Positions 1-12,000 of a stretch of DNA of 59,225 bases are shown piece after piece. Each line of letters opens with the position of its first letter. Position 1 is the stretch's first letter. The stretch covers positions 12,501 through 71,725 of the forward strand of contig CAJNDS010000782.1 of the NCBI GenBank assembly GCA_905221605.1. Reading direction: 5' to 3'. Source of the stretch: Symbiodinium natans (lineage: Eukaryota > Sar > Dinophyceae > Suessiales > Symbiodiniaceae). A program made the position numbers and the translations under genes. Below the pieces are notes generated by a model. It made no database searches. It worked only from the letters and a program-made list of their open reading frames with translations, and was not told where the DNA came from.

Positions 1-2073
1 TGTCTATTTTAGCGCTGCTCTCGTTGCTGTGTTTAGGCCCCAACTTTGGAACCGTGGCTCCACAGCCCAAGCAGCAGGCTCATATCACTGCAAGGGCTTC
101 AACATTCACAACTTGCTGGACTCGTGCAGTTCGGCACTCAGGCAGAGGGGTTCCGTCGCTCTTAGTACTTCAGAACTGCATTTCTGCCTCGCTTCGTGAT
201 TGTCGCATCCGTGGAAAACTATACGCCATTGTAGGCCTGTGTTGCACTTCTGCATTCTTACAATGTCGAATAAATAAGAGCCTGAACGTGCTTGCTTTGA
301 AACAAACATAGCCCCGCATCGACCTCATGTTTGAAGAGGAGCACGTTGGCAAAATGTGTGGAGGCCAGTTTGGCTTGTTTTCGTTTTGTCGACGTTTGTA
401 GCGGAGATACGGGGTTCCCGCAGCGAAATGGTTGGTCGCCAGGCCCTAACTTCGCAGCCGGCCTCCCTTGTGGAGCTGGAAGGGTGAAGACTTCGTCAAC
501 CCTCTTGAGGGTCCAACCGTCTATCGTTTTTGTGCACAGAAAGCCTGACGGCTAGTCCAGTCGCTTGTCGTTTTGTGTCGCAGATAGATTCCAATGATTC
601 CCGAGCATGCACCCTGCATCTTGAGGCCGTGTGAATGGATTGCTCCCGTATGTTGTGGTCGCTGCGCCTTGCTGCCCTCGGTTGTCTTCGTGCCTTTAGG
701 TTTAGGTTTCGATGCCACTCTCGGCTTCCCCGGTGAGGCTCCTTTCACTCTCGCTTCCTCCTTCTTCTTGACGTCTTCCTGAGGAGTTCAGAGAGTTCAG
801 AATGGCACTTTGGGACCGAGGCATGTTGAAGCGCCCGGCACGGGTGGAGGATTGGTGGCTCAGTCTTAAAGGAAAGGCTCTGGCAGGGCTTCGCCGGCTG
901 GGCGCGATCCGAGACAGTCATTCCTGACCCCTTATGCCTTCGACGTTGCATTTTGCTCCGGGCGATCAAATTTGTCCAGGCTGAGTTGGTGGAGAGCGGT
1001 TTTCGGGGTCTTTGGGCATCTCAAAGCTGGCAAGTGCAACTTATGGCACATTGGCAAAGCGTAGCGACCTGTACATTTTGGTTGGAGTTGCCAAGATGCT
1101 GCTTTTGGACTATGTGGTTCAGCTGTTAGTATGAAAATAGCTAAGCATGCTACGTTGGCGCCCCAAACCACTACTAGCAAAGCTGAAGAGCCATACCTCA
1201 GCTGTGCATTTAAGCGAGGTGTTTTCGTGTCGGGCTTTAGCATGAAAATTTCGGAATTCCATGCAGAGGCATCTCAGCGGACGCCTATCAGTGCATGCCG
1301 CATGCTATTGTTTGTCAAAACGTGGTGTGATGAATTCGCGCAAAGTGAAAAAGGTTTGGCAGCTGGATTTGGTTGGTTTAGATTTTCCACGTTTGTTTCA
1401 AATTCTGTGCGCGCTTGCGCATCTGCAACCGAATATAAGGTGTTCGCATTTCAATTGTGCCCCGTTTCTTGGCTTGAAGGAGCATGTAGGTCCAGCATCA
1501 TGCCTCCGAAGGTCCGCGAAGCTTGACAATTCATGGGTTCTCTAATTCATGCCGCATGCAAGGCGTTCTGGTTGCCGACGTTCCAATCCAATTAGTTAGA
1601 AGAGTCTTTGTGCCCGAAGGCTAAGCAGCAGGTGGAAGCGGTCTCCTTGGGCCCACAGGTCCGGGAGGGCGAGGTGCGTGGGACTGTACATCAAAAACAT
1701 GCTGTTGCTAGCAACTGTTGTTTCATGCATGCTTGTTGCAGCTGTCGCAACCTGAAGAGCTGCAGTTGATCTGAGCGCGCAAAGATGTTCTGGGTTCAAG
1801 TGGGTGTGTGGCTTTGCAAGCCGTCCCCGGTCCTTCACCTATAAGGCTCAAGTGGCAAAACTTTGGCACAGGATGAAGACTTTGTCTCTCGCATATCATC
1901 TGGTGTAGCGGTCAGGTCTGGGTGACGCGCGATGGCGAGCTCAATGAACACCCTTGAAATATCAAACTTGGGCAGTGGCAGCCTGAGAATCTGCAATGCA
2001 CGGTGGTTGTTCTTAGCTTTTTTTGCTCCAGGCGCCGTGTATTTGGTAGACTTGGAGGGTGGGTCCTGCACAG
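1..2073. other. No gene resolved; probable 5' flank or first introns of DRC1
   Basis: Only short overlapping reading frames with no recognisable motif are present. The first supportable exon of the downstream DRC1 gene begins near 2074, so this stretch probably holds its promoter, leader and first small exon or exons, which I could not identify. Confidence 0.4.
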
Positions 2074-5000
2074 GTTCTGATGAGCGCATTGCAGCCAGGC
2101 GGCAGCGCGCAGAGGCGTGCGGAACACATATTTGCTCCTCGTACCCGGGTTTGGAAGCTACATCGAAACCAACCCAGTGTTGCTTCGGACATGCATATCG
2201 ACGGATCATGAGTCTGGAATCAATGCCGTTGTCAAGATTCTCGGAAAATGATATCAGCGTTTTGTTTTTTGGTCAAGGCGAAGCTCAAGCAGGACAAGGC
2301 TGGGTGTTCGGGCGATGCGCAAAGAACATTCATCTTATGTGCACCATTCCAAACCGACAATCCAGTCTAGCATGGAAGCTGTCCCATAGCCGGTGGGATG
2401 TACATGTGAGCATCGAAAGTTTGGTTTTGCTGTTTCGGTTTTGCGCCAGGAGGAGGCCGAAGGCAAAAAGACCAAAAAGGACGATGCAGCAGAGCAGGTT
2501 TCACTGGGCAAGGAGCAGTATGCGGTCTGAGGCTTACTGTGTAATTAGCTTTTTTACAAGAGCACATGGTTGCACGTTTGCATTGAAGACGTAAGACATA
2601 TGTGTGGGCTCAGAAATCGGTGGCTGAACTGGAGCGGTTCCGAACGGAAACCTGGGAAGAGCCGTGCTCCTAGCTGCTAGCTGTGCTGTGGCCAGGCAGC
2701 TTTGTCACTAGGAAGTTGCACGGCTGGTGCACGTTGTGACACACCGGGCCATTGCGTGGTTGCTCAAGATGGTTTCATTTGTTGGCGCTGCCAGGCTGAC
2801 CAGCATTCGCGTCCGTTTCGATGATCAGGAATTGCTCTTTTCGATCTGCTCATGAGCATCCTTTCTGTCTACCATGCTGCTTGCGAGCAACGCTGAGGGA
2901 GCAGGTGTGCATTGTTAACCTCAGGCCTGTACCAGCATCATGTGAACATGCTCCGAGAATTTTTGAACTAGTGCATTGCACACACTGCCCTTTCTTGTTA
3001 ATGACAGTGTTACCCATTCCAGGTGCTTTGCAGGTGTAAAAGCTTCTGCTGGACTTTCTTTGGTTGCAGGAGAACCAGCGTCGCATTGTCGAGGAGAACA
3101 ACCGACTAGATAGATACGAGGCTGCGCAGTAGGCTGAGCAGATGTTGCTCACTGACTTGAAAATCTACTGAGTCTACTGCACTTCAAGATCAAACTCTTT
3201 CCGGTTTTTGACGCTTTCTCTTGAATAAGCGAGTGTACCATCATACACTCTTGTCAAGGCCCTCCAGATCGAAGCCGTAACCAGTGGCCGGAAGAATGCT
3301 GCCATTGAAATGAAGTGGGTCTTGTTCTCAGACAATGGAATATGCATCTCTGATGGGAACTCAGGAGTTTGGTCCATGACTATTTCTGGCTCGACGAGTC
3401 CAAACTCTTAACTGTTACCCGCCGAGCATACATTTGAAATTCGTGACCCCAAGCCTCAATTCTACAGTAGAAGGCGGGTGTGTGAGACTGTAACCCGTGC
3501 GGTGCCTTCCTCACTGACACGGTGCAAGCTCGGAGGCCGTCAGGTGTGTCTGACCAAAAACTCGGGTCCAAACCACAGCATGCCATGTTGCTTGAGCCAG
3601 CAATACTAACCATCTCCACCAGGCATGTATTTATAAATTCGGACACATGGCATGTCGTGACGATGTGGTGGCTTCGAGATTAAACTCGCGGAAGCTATAG
3701 CAGAGTGCCGTCGTGACTCAACCAAACGCAAGCAGCAAAACATCGGGCCAAATGCAACATCGCGATCCACACCTTCTCTGTAAGGCAAGTACATGTTGAT
3801 TGCAAACGCAAAACTAAAACCGCGGAGTGCTTTCCTACAAAGGTCTGGGCTCCCTTGCATCGTGCTTTGCTCAACACAGAGCTCACGAGACATGCTACTC
3901 GTAAGCGGTGTCGAAGTGACTTCACCAGTTGCAACTCACGAAGAGACCATCCCTGAGTCTCTTGTGGACCAGTCTCCGGACCTCAAAACATCAGTCTCCT
4001 TTGAGGGCAAAAGGCCTTCTGCCCCTTGTTCCCCTGTGAGCTTGCCCTTGTCATCCTCGGAGTCATCCCCTCAGGGGATCCTTCTCGAGGTTCTTTTCCT
4101 CGTGCAGAGTCGTCCCGGAGACCTAAACCTCCTCAAACCCAAAACGAGAAGCCTTAGAGCCCGAACGAAATCCATGAGCAGAACCCTGAACCCTAAAGCC
4201 CCCCAAAAAAACTAGAGTTCTAACCCAGAAGCCTGAACCCTGAAACACCAAAGCCTTAAACCAGAAGCCCGAAACCCTAACCCCCTAAAACCACGCCAGA
4301 GCCGAACCACAAGGGGGGGGGGGAGACGACCATGATCCTGAAACCTTCAAACCCTAACACTGCAAAACCCCAAAACCCGAACACCCTGGAATCCTACGCC
4401 CTTAAACGGGAAGCCTTGAAACTCTACTTCCTAGAATATTCAGCCCCAAACCCTACAACCAACCCACAACCACACCACAGAGCAGGGAAAGCCTACGCCA
4501 CAACACCCCATAACCTTAAACGCAAGGGGCGCATACCATTGGGGGGGGTGGGGCCCGGGAGCCCTGGATCCACACCTCTGGCTTCACAGGCTTCACAGGA
4601 TTTCCCCTGCTGCTCACGCCCGGTGCTTGATGGGAGCGCACCCTCCTCCCCCAACCCCGTCGCCTCCTACTTGCGCTCCCTTGCCGAACCCTCCAGCCGT
4701 GCAAACGCTGCCGGTGTATGGCGTAGCCCGTATGTCATGAGGAGTTTATCTCCTATGTTGCCAAACATGAAGCATGCATATGTCTCGGGAGCAAGATAGC
4801 GGACAGCATGGGCCATGGCCAGAATAGCACAGCAGGATGCCGGACGGAGGGGTTGTAGCTGACATCCGGGTTGGCAGAGATCATGCAATGAAAAACGACC
4901 TTCTGTGATCGGATAAGGCAGACCTTCTGAATATGGACATTCCGCAGGCGGGCTTGGTCTGATGATGGCATGGAGGATGTTGAGCTGTAGCCGCGCGCAG

Positions 5001-5575
5001 GAGCTGAACGACCAGCTCCAGTTTCAGAAAAGCGCCTGCAGACAGATCATTGAGTCGTTTGGCATCATCTTCTGTTTTCATGACGAGCGGACAGCATTCC
5101 TGGTTCCAGCCATGTCATGTCACTTGTCGAAGCTGGTTCTAAGGGTACATCGCTTTGCGCCAATCAAGGTCCAAAGACCGGCGGATCGAGGATTTCAAGA
5201 CAGAGTTGAAGAATAAAGATGAAGAGTACATCAAGATGCTAAAGCAGTGCCGCCCTGAGGTGTGAAATTTTGCGCTGCAGTCTTGGAAAAGGTGATTACT
5301 TTTCGTGCCTCCGTTAGCAGCCGATGATCCAAAGTCTCGATAAAAGCAGCTGCTCAGGCAAAGTGTGGATATCACAACTCTAGTCTCCAAGATGCGGGAG
5401 CAGTATCATGCACTGCGCCAGCACTATGAGAAAGAGCTGGAGCCTCGCTGGGTTGTGCTGAAAGAGAGTCTCAGAGGCGTAACTTGCTTTTGCTTTCCTG
5501 AGGTTGGAAGATATCGAGCAAGCTTTCGAGGACGAACGAAAAGACATGCTGCAGAAGAACAAAGCAGAAATTGAG
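2074..5575 (+). other. DRC1: DRC1 exon block 1: N-terminal coiled coil
   Basis: Exons read: about 2074-2118 (ERIAARRQRAEA), 2450-2497 (EEAEGKKTKKDDAAEQ), from 2614 (KSVAELERFRTETW), 3070-3129 (ENQRRIVEENNRLDRYEAAQ), 5001-5056, 5169-5246, 5358-5441 and 5503-5575. Phases join without breaking the frame across the last four: a TC end plus G, a CA end plus G (QQSVDITTL), and a GA end plus G (KELELEDIEQ). The intron after 5441 starts with GC; the other assigned introns start with GT. Confidence 0.85.
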
Positions 5576-8500
5576 GTGCCTTGACTTTCGATTCGTTTAC
5601 TTCTTTAAGGTACTGGTAGCGTATGAGCGAATCGCTGTGTCAAATCCATCAGCCCAGTTTTCAAAACTGGTGTAGTTTCAAGAAACACTGAGAACCGCAC
5701 GTCGGAGTTTCCCAACACAAGCTGAGACAAGGAAGCCAAGAGCTGTTTCCTTGGCTGCGAACCTTACGGTGCCCCTCGCGGGCCTTGTGCTCAAGAGAAA
5801 ATGGGAGGAACCCCTGTTAGGAACCCCTAATCCTACCCTAACATATAGGGCATTATGTATTTTATGGGGCTTAAGGGTTTCTACCTGTTCCCGGTAGGAC
5901 GGGCGCAGCAGTCTCGTCTAGTCCCAAAGTCTTGTGATGTACATCGCAGAGATCGCCCGCGCCGGAGAGCTTTAGGACTGCAGCAAGGAGTCTGTTCGTG
6001 AAATGCAAGCCCGAAGCCCCACAAGACACGGAGCCACAAAACTCCTTAGTGCGTTCCGGAAACGCAGCAGCCCTCAGACCCAGGAACCCTTGTTTCCGGA
6101 CCCCTGCGAAATTAGTGGTTTCTACTCCAGACGCCCTATATGTGAAAATAGGGGTTTCTACTCCAGACGCCCTACTCCTCGAGCGGGAGCAGAAACCCTT
6201 ATTTCCAACCCCCCGTCGGGAGCAGAAACCCTTATTTCCAATCCCCCTCCCGGCAGAGGAGAATGCGCTATTTCCAACCTCCCCCCCGGCCCCGCATGCG
6301 CCGCGAATCAGAGCTCCCAAGCCTTCAATATGAATTGCGTATAAATGGATGCAGAGCAAAACAATTACAACATTCAAAAATTGCAGTTCTACCATTAAAA
6401 AGTCCGTATATAATATAGACAAATGCAAATAGAAAATAAATAAAAACACAAATAAATGAACAAATAAATATATACATAAGTTGGAGCTGCAGACTCGCCA
6501 AGCAGCTGACAAATACATGTTTTATAGGTACAACATATAATGCATATATAATGCATATATGATGCATATAAAATGCATATACAAGCTCTCACAAATAAGG
6601 GTTTCTCAGAATGGTTTCTCCCGCCAACCCTTGATGTGCCCTGGTCAGGCACTTTTTGAGAAGCGCCGCCAGATGGAGGAGAATGAATTCCTCGAGAGAC
6701 GGCAGGCCGGTTTGAACTCTGCTTACGAACAACTTTGAACCTGTCCTCCTTATTGCTGTCATGGGTTGTTGGTTTGCTGGAGAGGAACGCGAAAGAGGAT
6801 TCCAGCAGCAGATAGAAGAACTTCGCACAGACAATGCAGATGGATACAACAAGTGTGCTGTCCTGAGACTGGTGATGTACTAGCAAGGTTTGAAAAAGCA
6901 TGTCGGCAGCACCTCGGAGGTTGTAGATACCACCTAGGGAACGAGAGGCAGTTTCGATTCGCTGCAGGCAAAATTGCACTGGAGAAGGGCATTCAGGCAC
7001 AGGGATGTCAACCCATCCATTCCAGTCGTCACAATCCGATCCCCTGTTCATTCGGAGGAGTTAGAGCAGCACTTGGAAAAGATGCTTGCCACATACCTTT
7101 TGAACAAGGACGCGGGCCTTAGCTGGTTGTGGCATGTTGGCGTGGTTGCTGAACGGCAGCTCTCGAATGTCGGAGAGGTGTGGCCAGGCCGCTAGCCTCA
7201 CCAGTCTTCCAAGAAACAGATCGTATATACCAATATACCCCGTGAGATGCGTTGCAACAGGAGAAGCTGGAGTACAACCTCCAGGCAAGGAAACAAATAA
7301 ACCCTGTCCGGAAAGTCTTGACGTTTGTTATTTCGTGCAGTCGCTTTTGCAAGGTGTTGTCTGAGCGAAACAAGGAGCACACAGCCATTCAGCCAAGCGC
7401 TCAGTGACAAACAGTCTAGAAGGCAACTTGGCGTTTGTCCTGCTGCTCATGAGCGAACAAAATTTCACGCAATTCCTTGCGCCTTCGAGGTGGAGTCCTT
7501 GGCATGATTCGGTGTGCAGTGTTTCAACTTTGTCGCGCGTACAAGAACTGCCCGTCGATGTACAATGTAAGTGGACGTGATGGTTTCATGCTCAGTCAAT
7601 GTCTACACTGCCGTCGATTGTCCGAGGTCTTCGTACAAAAACCGCTTGAACCGGCTCCGCGAGACTCTGTCGGAGACCTAGATGATCCAGACGGCTTTCG
7701 GGGCTTTGGTTGATAGATGTGCTGCCTGTATGAGACTGAGTGCTGTAGACCTCATCAGCGATGCCATATGTCTTTTCGCCGAGGAATACTTTGATGAGTC
7801 GGTACAATACGTTGGACCAGAAGTGCCCTGAGGGGTTCCACACTTTCTAAAATCTTCTGGTGCTCGGTGCTGTACAGCTGTAGAGGTACAAGACTCACAA
7901 TCACGAGCTCACAGAAGAATACAAGCGCTTGACCAAGCAGTTCAAGGACATTGTGCAAGCTGACTTCAAGTGTGAACTAGTTGAAATGGCCGACTAGGTT
8001 TGACGACATCACAACCCATCGCAAAGGGTCCAGGTGCATTTCCTGTGAGGTGTTCTGTGCAAGATGTTGACAGGACTTGCAAGAGAAGTTTCAACACTTC
8101 GAGCAGGCTGATGAGAAAAAGTTTAGAGAGGCGGGGGTTTTCGCTTTGCTGCTTTAGCTGCTCCACAGAAGCTCAGAAAGCTCAGAAAGCTCAGAAAGCT
8201 CAGAAAGCTCTGAGGTCTGGGAAATGAACGAAGCCGAGGTTCGGGGTCTTATGACTAAGGCCGGGGAGTGGGGGGGGGGTTGAGGGGTTAGTAACTGTAT
8301 CTTTGTAAGATGTCTCGTTTCCTGCCTCTCTTGGGTCTTTTCTGGACTGTCGCGCTCGCAGGGTTTTGCTGCTAGGTTCTGGAGGCAGATCGGCTTCTTC
8401 ATGAGCAGCAGTCATCCCGGCATCCTTGTCGGCTTAGCTATCTTTGCTACGTGAGACTTTGATGCCGGCCAGGCTTGGCCATGAGTGGGTCCCTCCAAAG

Positions 8501-8979
8501 GAGGAGCTGCTGCAGCAGGACCGGCTTCAGTTCTCATCATCTTTCTGAAAGGTTTCAATGTCCCCCTTGGGTTGTTGTGCTGCAGGAGTTGGACACTTTC
8601 TCAGAGTCAGGCACCACCACCGGCAAAAGCACGGCACTGGAGTGCCTACCTCGGAGTTTCGACAGCCGATCTGCATGTCCTAAACAAAAGCTCTTCATTC
8701 TCGTCCGTTTGGTGCTGAGTGTGAGAGAGTGTGAGAGAGTGTGTGTGTGTGTGTGTGTGTGCCCTTCATTGTCGCCAGGTCGGCGGAAATGGGGCAGTCT
8801 GACTCCGGAAAGTTTTCAGCAACGAAGGTGAAGAAGGTTGGCCCGGTAGATGCGGTGTGAGCAGCTTTGTAGATGCAGTGAGGACAGTCTGTGGAGTGTC
8901 TTTGACGAGGTCCTGGACCTCATTAAAGAAGAGACGCAGTTTCTGCTGGACATGAAGGCCGAGACCTGCTCTGCCTCTG

Positions 8980-9013
<34 letters not shown>

Positions 9014-12000
9014 GGTTTGTTGCAGAATGTGACTTCGAAGCCCTGTTGGGTTTAATGCAACACGGCACAGTGGAGTCGCATGCTTTCTATGCCAGCGAGC
9101 TGAGAAATTTTGTGCGTGGATACTGTACCCGGTTGTACCGTTGGCTTCTTTCAGCTCCAGTGGCTTAACATCAGCCATGCGGCGTAAGAGCTCTGGCAGC
9201 GACGGGAGTGCTGCGCTGGCACGCCCAATCTCTCAAGAGGCAGAGGCGGCAGATTGAACCGATCATGCACTGATTGTGAACGGGGTTTACATATTTGCCA
9301 TGCTGGGCAAAGCACACACGTGGTCAGGCAACACGGAAGGTGCTGGTGCGGATCGCGACAAGCGACATGGAAGCTCAGGCCACAGAAGTCAAAAATGACA
9401 ATAGTTTGACCGTTCTATCGGTGACTACTCTGATTTCGATCGTTTTCGATACGTAAGCTTCAGGACCCGAACCTGGTTCAACAGATTGTCAGCATGGTGA
9501 ACCGAGCCTATGGTTACAGGCTCGCAGCTCTGGCACCAATCGTCAAAGCCGAGGGAACCGCAATTGCCGTGTGTCACATAGTGACATAGTGGGCTCTCTG
9601 CGGATGTTTGTTGACAGGCGCATTTCCGAGCATGATGTTCGCAGTCGAGTGGCCATGGGAGATGGCGGAGGTGCACATCGATCATCTTCATACGGCACAT
9701 GGCAACCCGCTGTACTCGTACCACTTCCCGATGTCATGCATGTTCATGCATGTTCATGCACAAGCAGGCTGCGCAAACAGAGTCTTACATTTGGCCTTCC
9801 GGGATTCTACGCTTGTTGGCTGCGCCCCAGCGACAGAGTAAATCCTCTGCGCAGGAGTTCGGTGAGGGCATCTTGCACCCTTCCTGATGCGACGCTGCAA
9901 AGTTCTAAGCTGAGGCTGCTCCTCCACAATACAGCCACCATTTACGTGCTGTGGCTGTGGTCACTGGGGCCTGATGGCTGCCTGGTGGCAGTGTGTTTTC
10001 ACCGTCCAGCACCTGGCACAGTTCTGATACTGAATCTTTCTGATATGCTCTGAGACTTTCTCCGGTTCTCCGAGGTCGTCGATCCTTCAGCCCAGGCACA
10101 CCGTGCTCAACTGGGCTAGAATCGGGAGTTTTTGTGATCCCTAGACTGCCGAAAGGTAGGACGAAATGGCAAAACGTTTATGTTGTTCTTCGGGACCTTC
10201 GCTTTCTCCCGAGTTTTCTTCTGTTCGTCCCTTCAGGGCTCTGGTGTGGCCTCGGCCCTTGCTGTCGCAGCGGAGCAGCGTCTGGCCCGGGCCGGCTGCC
10301 TGGCAGTGCAGATCGAGCAGCGAACCCAGAAGCACATAGAAGTACATAGCAAAGAGCTTGGGCTAAGCCTTGACCTGGCACCTGCCATCATCTGCCTTTC
10401 TTTGCCGTTGCCATTCATTGCCATTCCAGGTATCAGTTTTCTGTCGGTGACGAGTTTTGTGAGCGGCTGCGCGGCTGGTACGTGCCTTGCAGGGCAGTCA
10501 TACCAAGTCTGATGGGAAGTGGCTGCAGGGGCCAGCCAGCAAAGTTCTAGGTGTTCCTCCCTGCTGCAAGCATTTGAGGAAGGGCAGCTCGGTTTTCGAT
10601 GCCTCACCGGGCCGCCGAGCACTGTTGCGGGCAGACGAGAGCACTTTTGCTCAGCAATGCTCAAGTTTCGGTGGCTTTAGGACAGCTGGTTGCATGGTGC
10701 CTGCAGAGTGTGTCAAACGCATTGTGTTGTTGTACTCAGGTTTCGCCTGTGCCATAAGTGGCTCCGCCCGACTGGCTGTTCGCATTGCTGCCACTTATGC
10801 GTAGTTTCTTAATTCATTGGCAGCGCAATGGCCAACGATGGCGGAGAACCGCTACTCGTGGAAGCCCGAGATGGTCCGACAAGCTGGTCCCGCGCTGAGG
10901 GCGGAGATTGGCAATGTCGTGCTCCCTGGGACCCACCTGCTGTCACCTGCTCATAGGTGAGGTGCAGCACTTGGATTGTACATAGATGGTTCGCTCAGAT
11001 TCGCAGGGATGTACAACCTGTTTGGTTGCACGTTTTCCGCATCCTGTTTCAGGCTGAGCAGGCAATGCAAGCACCAGAGCAAAGCAAAATCGCAGCTGTG
11101 AGATGCTTTGACTGCATTCTTACTGTACAGTGCTGTTTGCCCGCCTTTTGGATCCTGGAATCTTAGAAGCTTGTAGGTTCTCAAAGCGTCAGTCCGCTAT
11201 TTGGAACCCACAAATTCTTTGAGTGCAGGTCCGGGACCAGCTAGCTGAGTTGCCTCCGGAGCAACGCGATGCCGCCCTGGCTGGTTTTCGGAGATGGAGT
11301 GAGAAGAAGAAAGAATGAGTTTTAAGTTGTTATCATGGTGATTTCGAAGATAGGTAAGAAACCAGTTAAGGCACCTTTTCTCAGTTGGTAAGGATATGAT
11401 TATAACTCCTGTAAAGAAGCTCTTGTATAACTTTCTGAACCTGCAGTATACAAAAGATGCCCTCAAACAAGGCTTCCAAGTTGAGAAATAGATGACATGG
11501 CAAAGATCACTGATTGGATGCTAACGAGCATTAACTCTAAAATCCCAGTAGCTATTCTGGACGTGATTTCAAATGCAACCCACAAGCAAGATAAATGTTG
11601 ATGGAAATTAGGATTTCCTGCAAATATTCACTCAAAGAAAAGTGCACTCGAATGAATATCACCCATTTTTGAAAGAAGTATACCAGATAAGATTGGTATT
11701 GTATATGAAGCGTGAAAGAGGAAATAGCGGGGTCGTTTTCAGTGTCAGATGATAAGATCTCAGATGTTGAGATGTTGTCCCAAAGTTGAAAGGAGGTATT
11801 TTGGAAACTCATGGACATTAGGAGGGTCGGCTCGAGATAAGCAATTCCGGCATAAGTCGGAGCGGAATGAGGTTGATGCGGTTGCAGCACGAGAATAGGA
11901 TCTGCATGGGACATGGGGAACGCGTTCTGGAAGGTCTTGCAGATTGATGCGCTTCTGCGATACATTGGCGTGGAAGGGCAGCAAGACGTGGATCTGTTGG

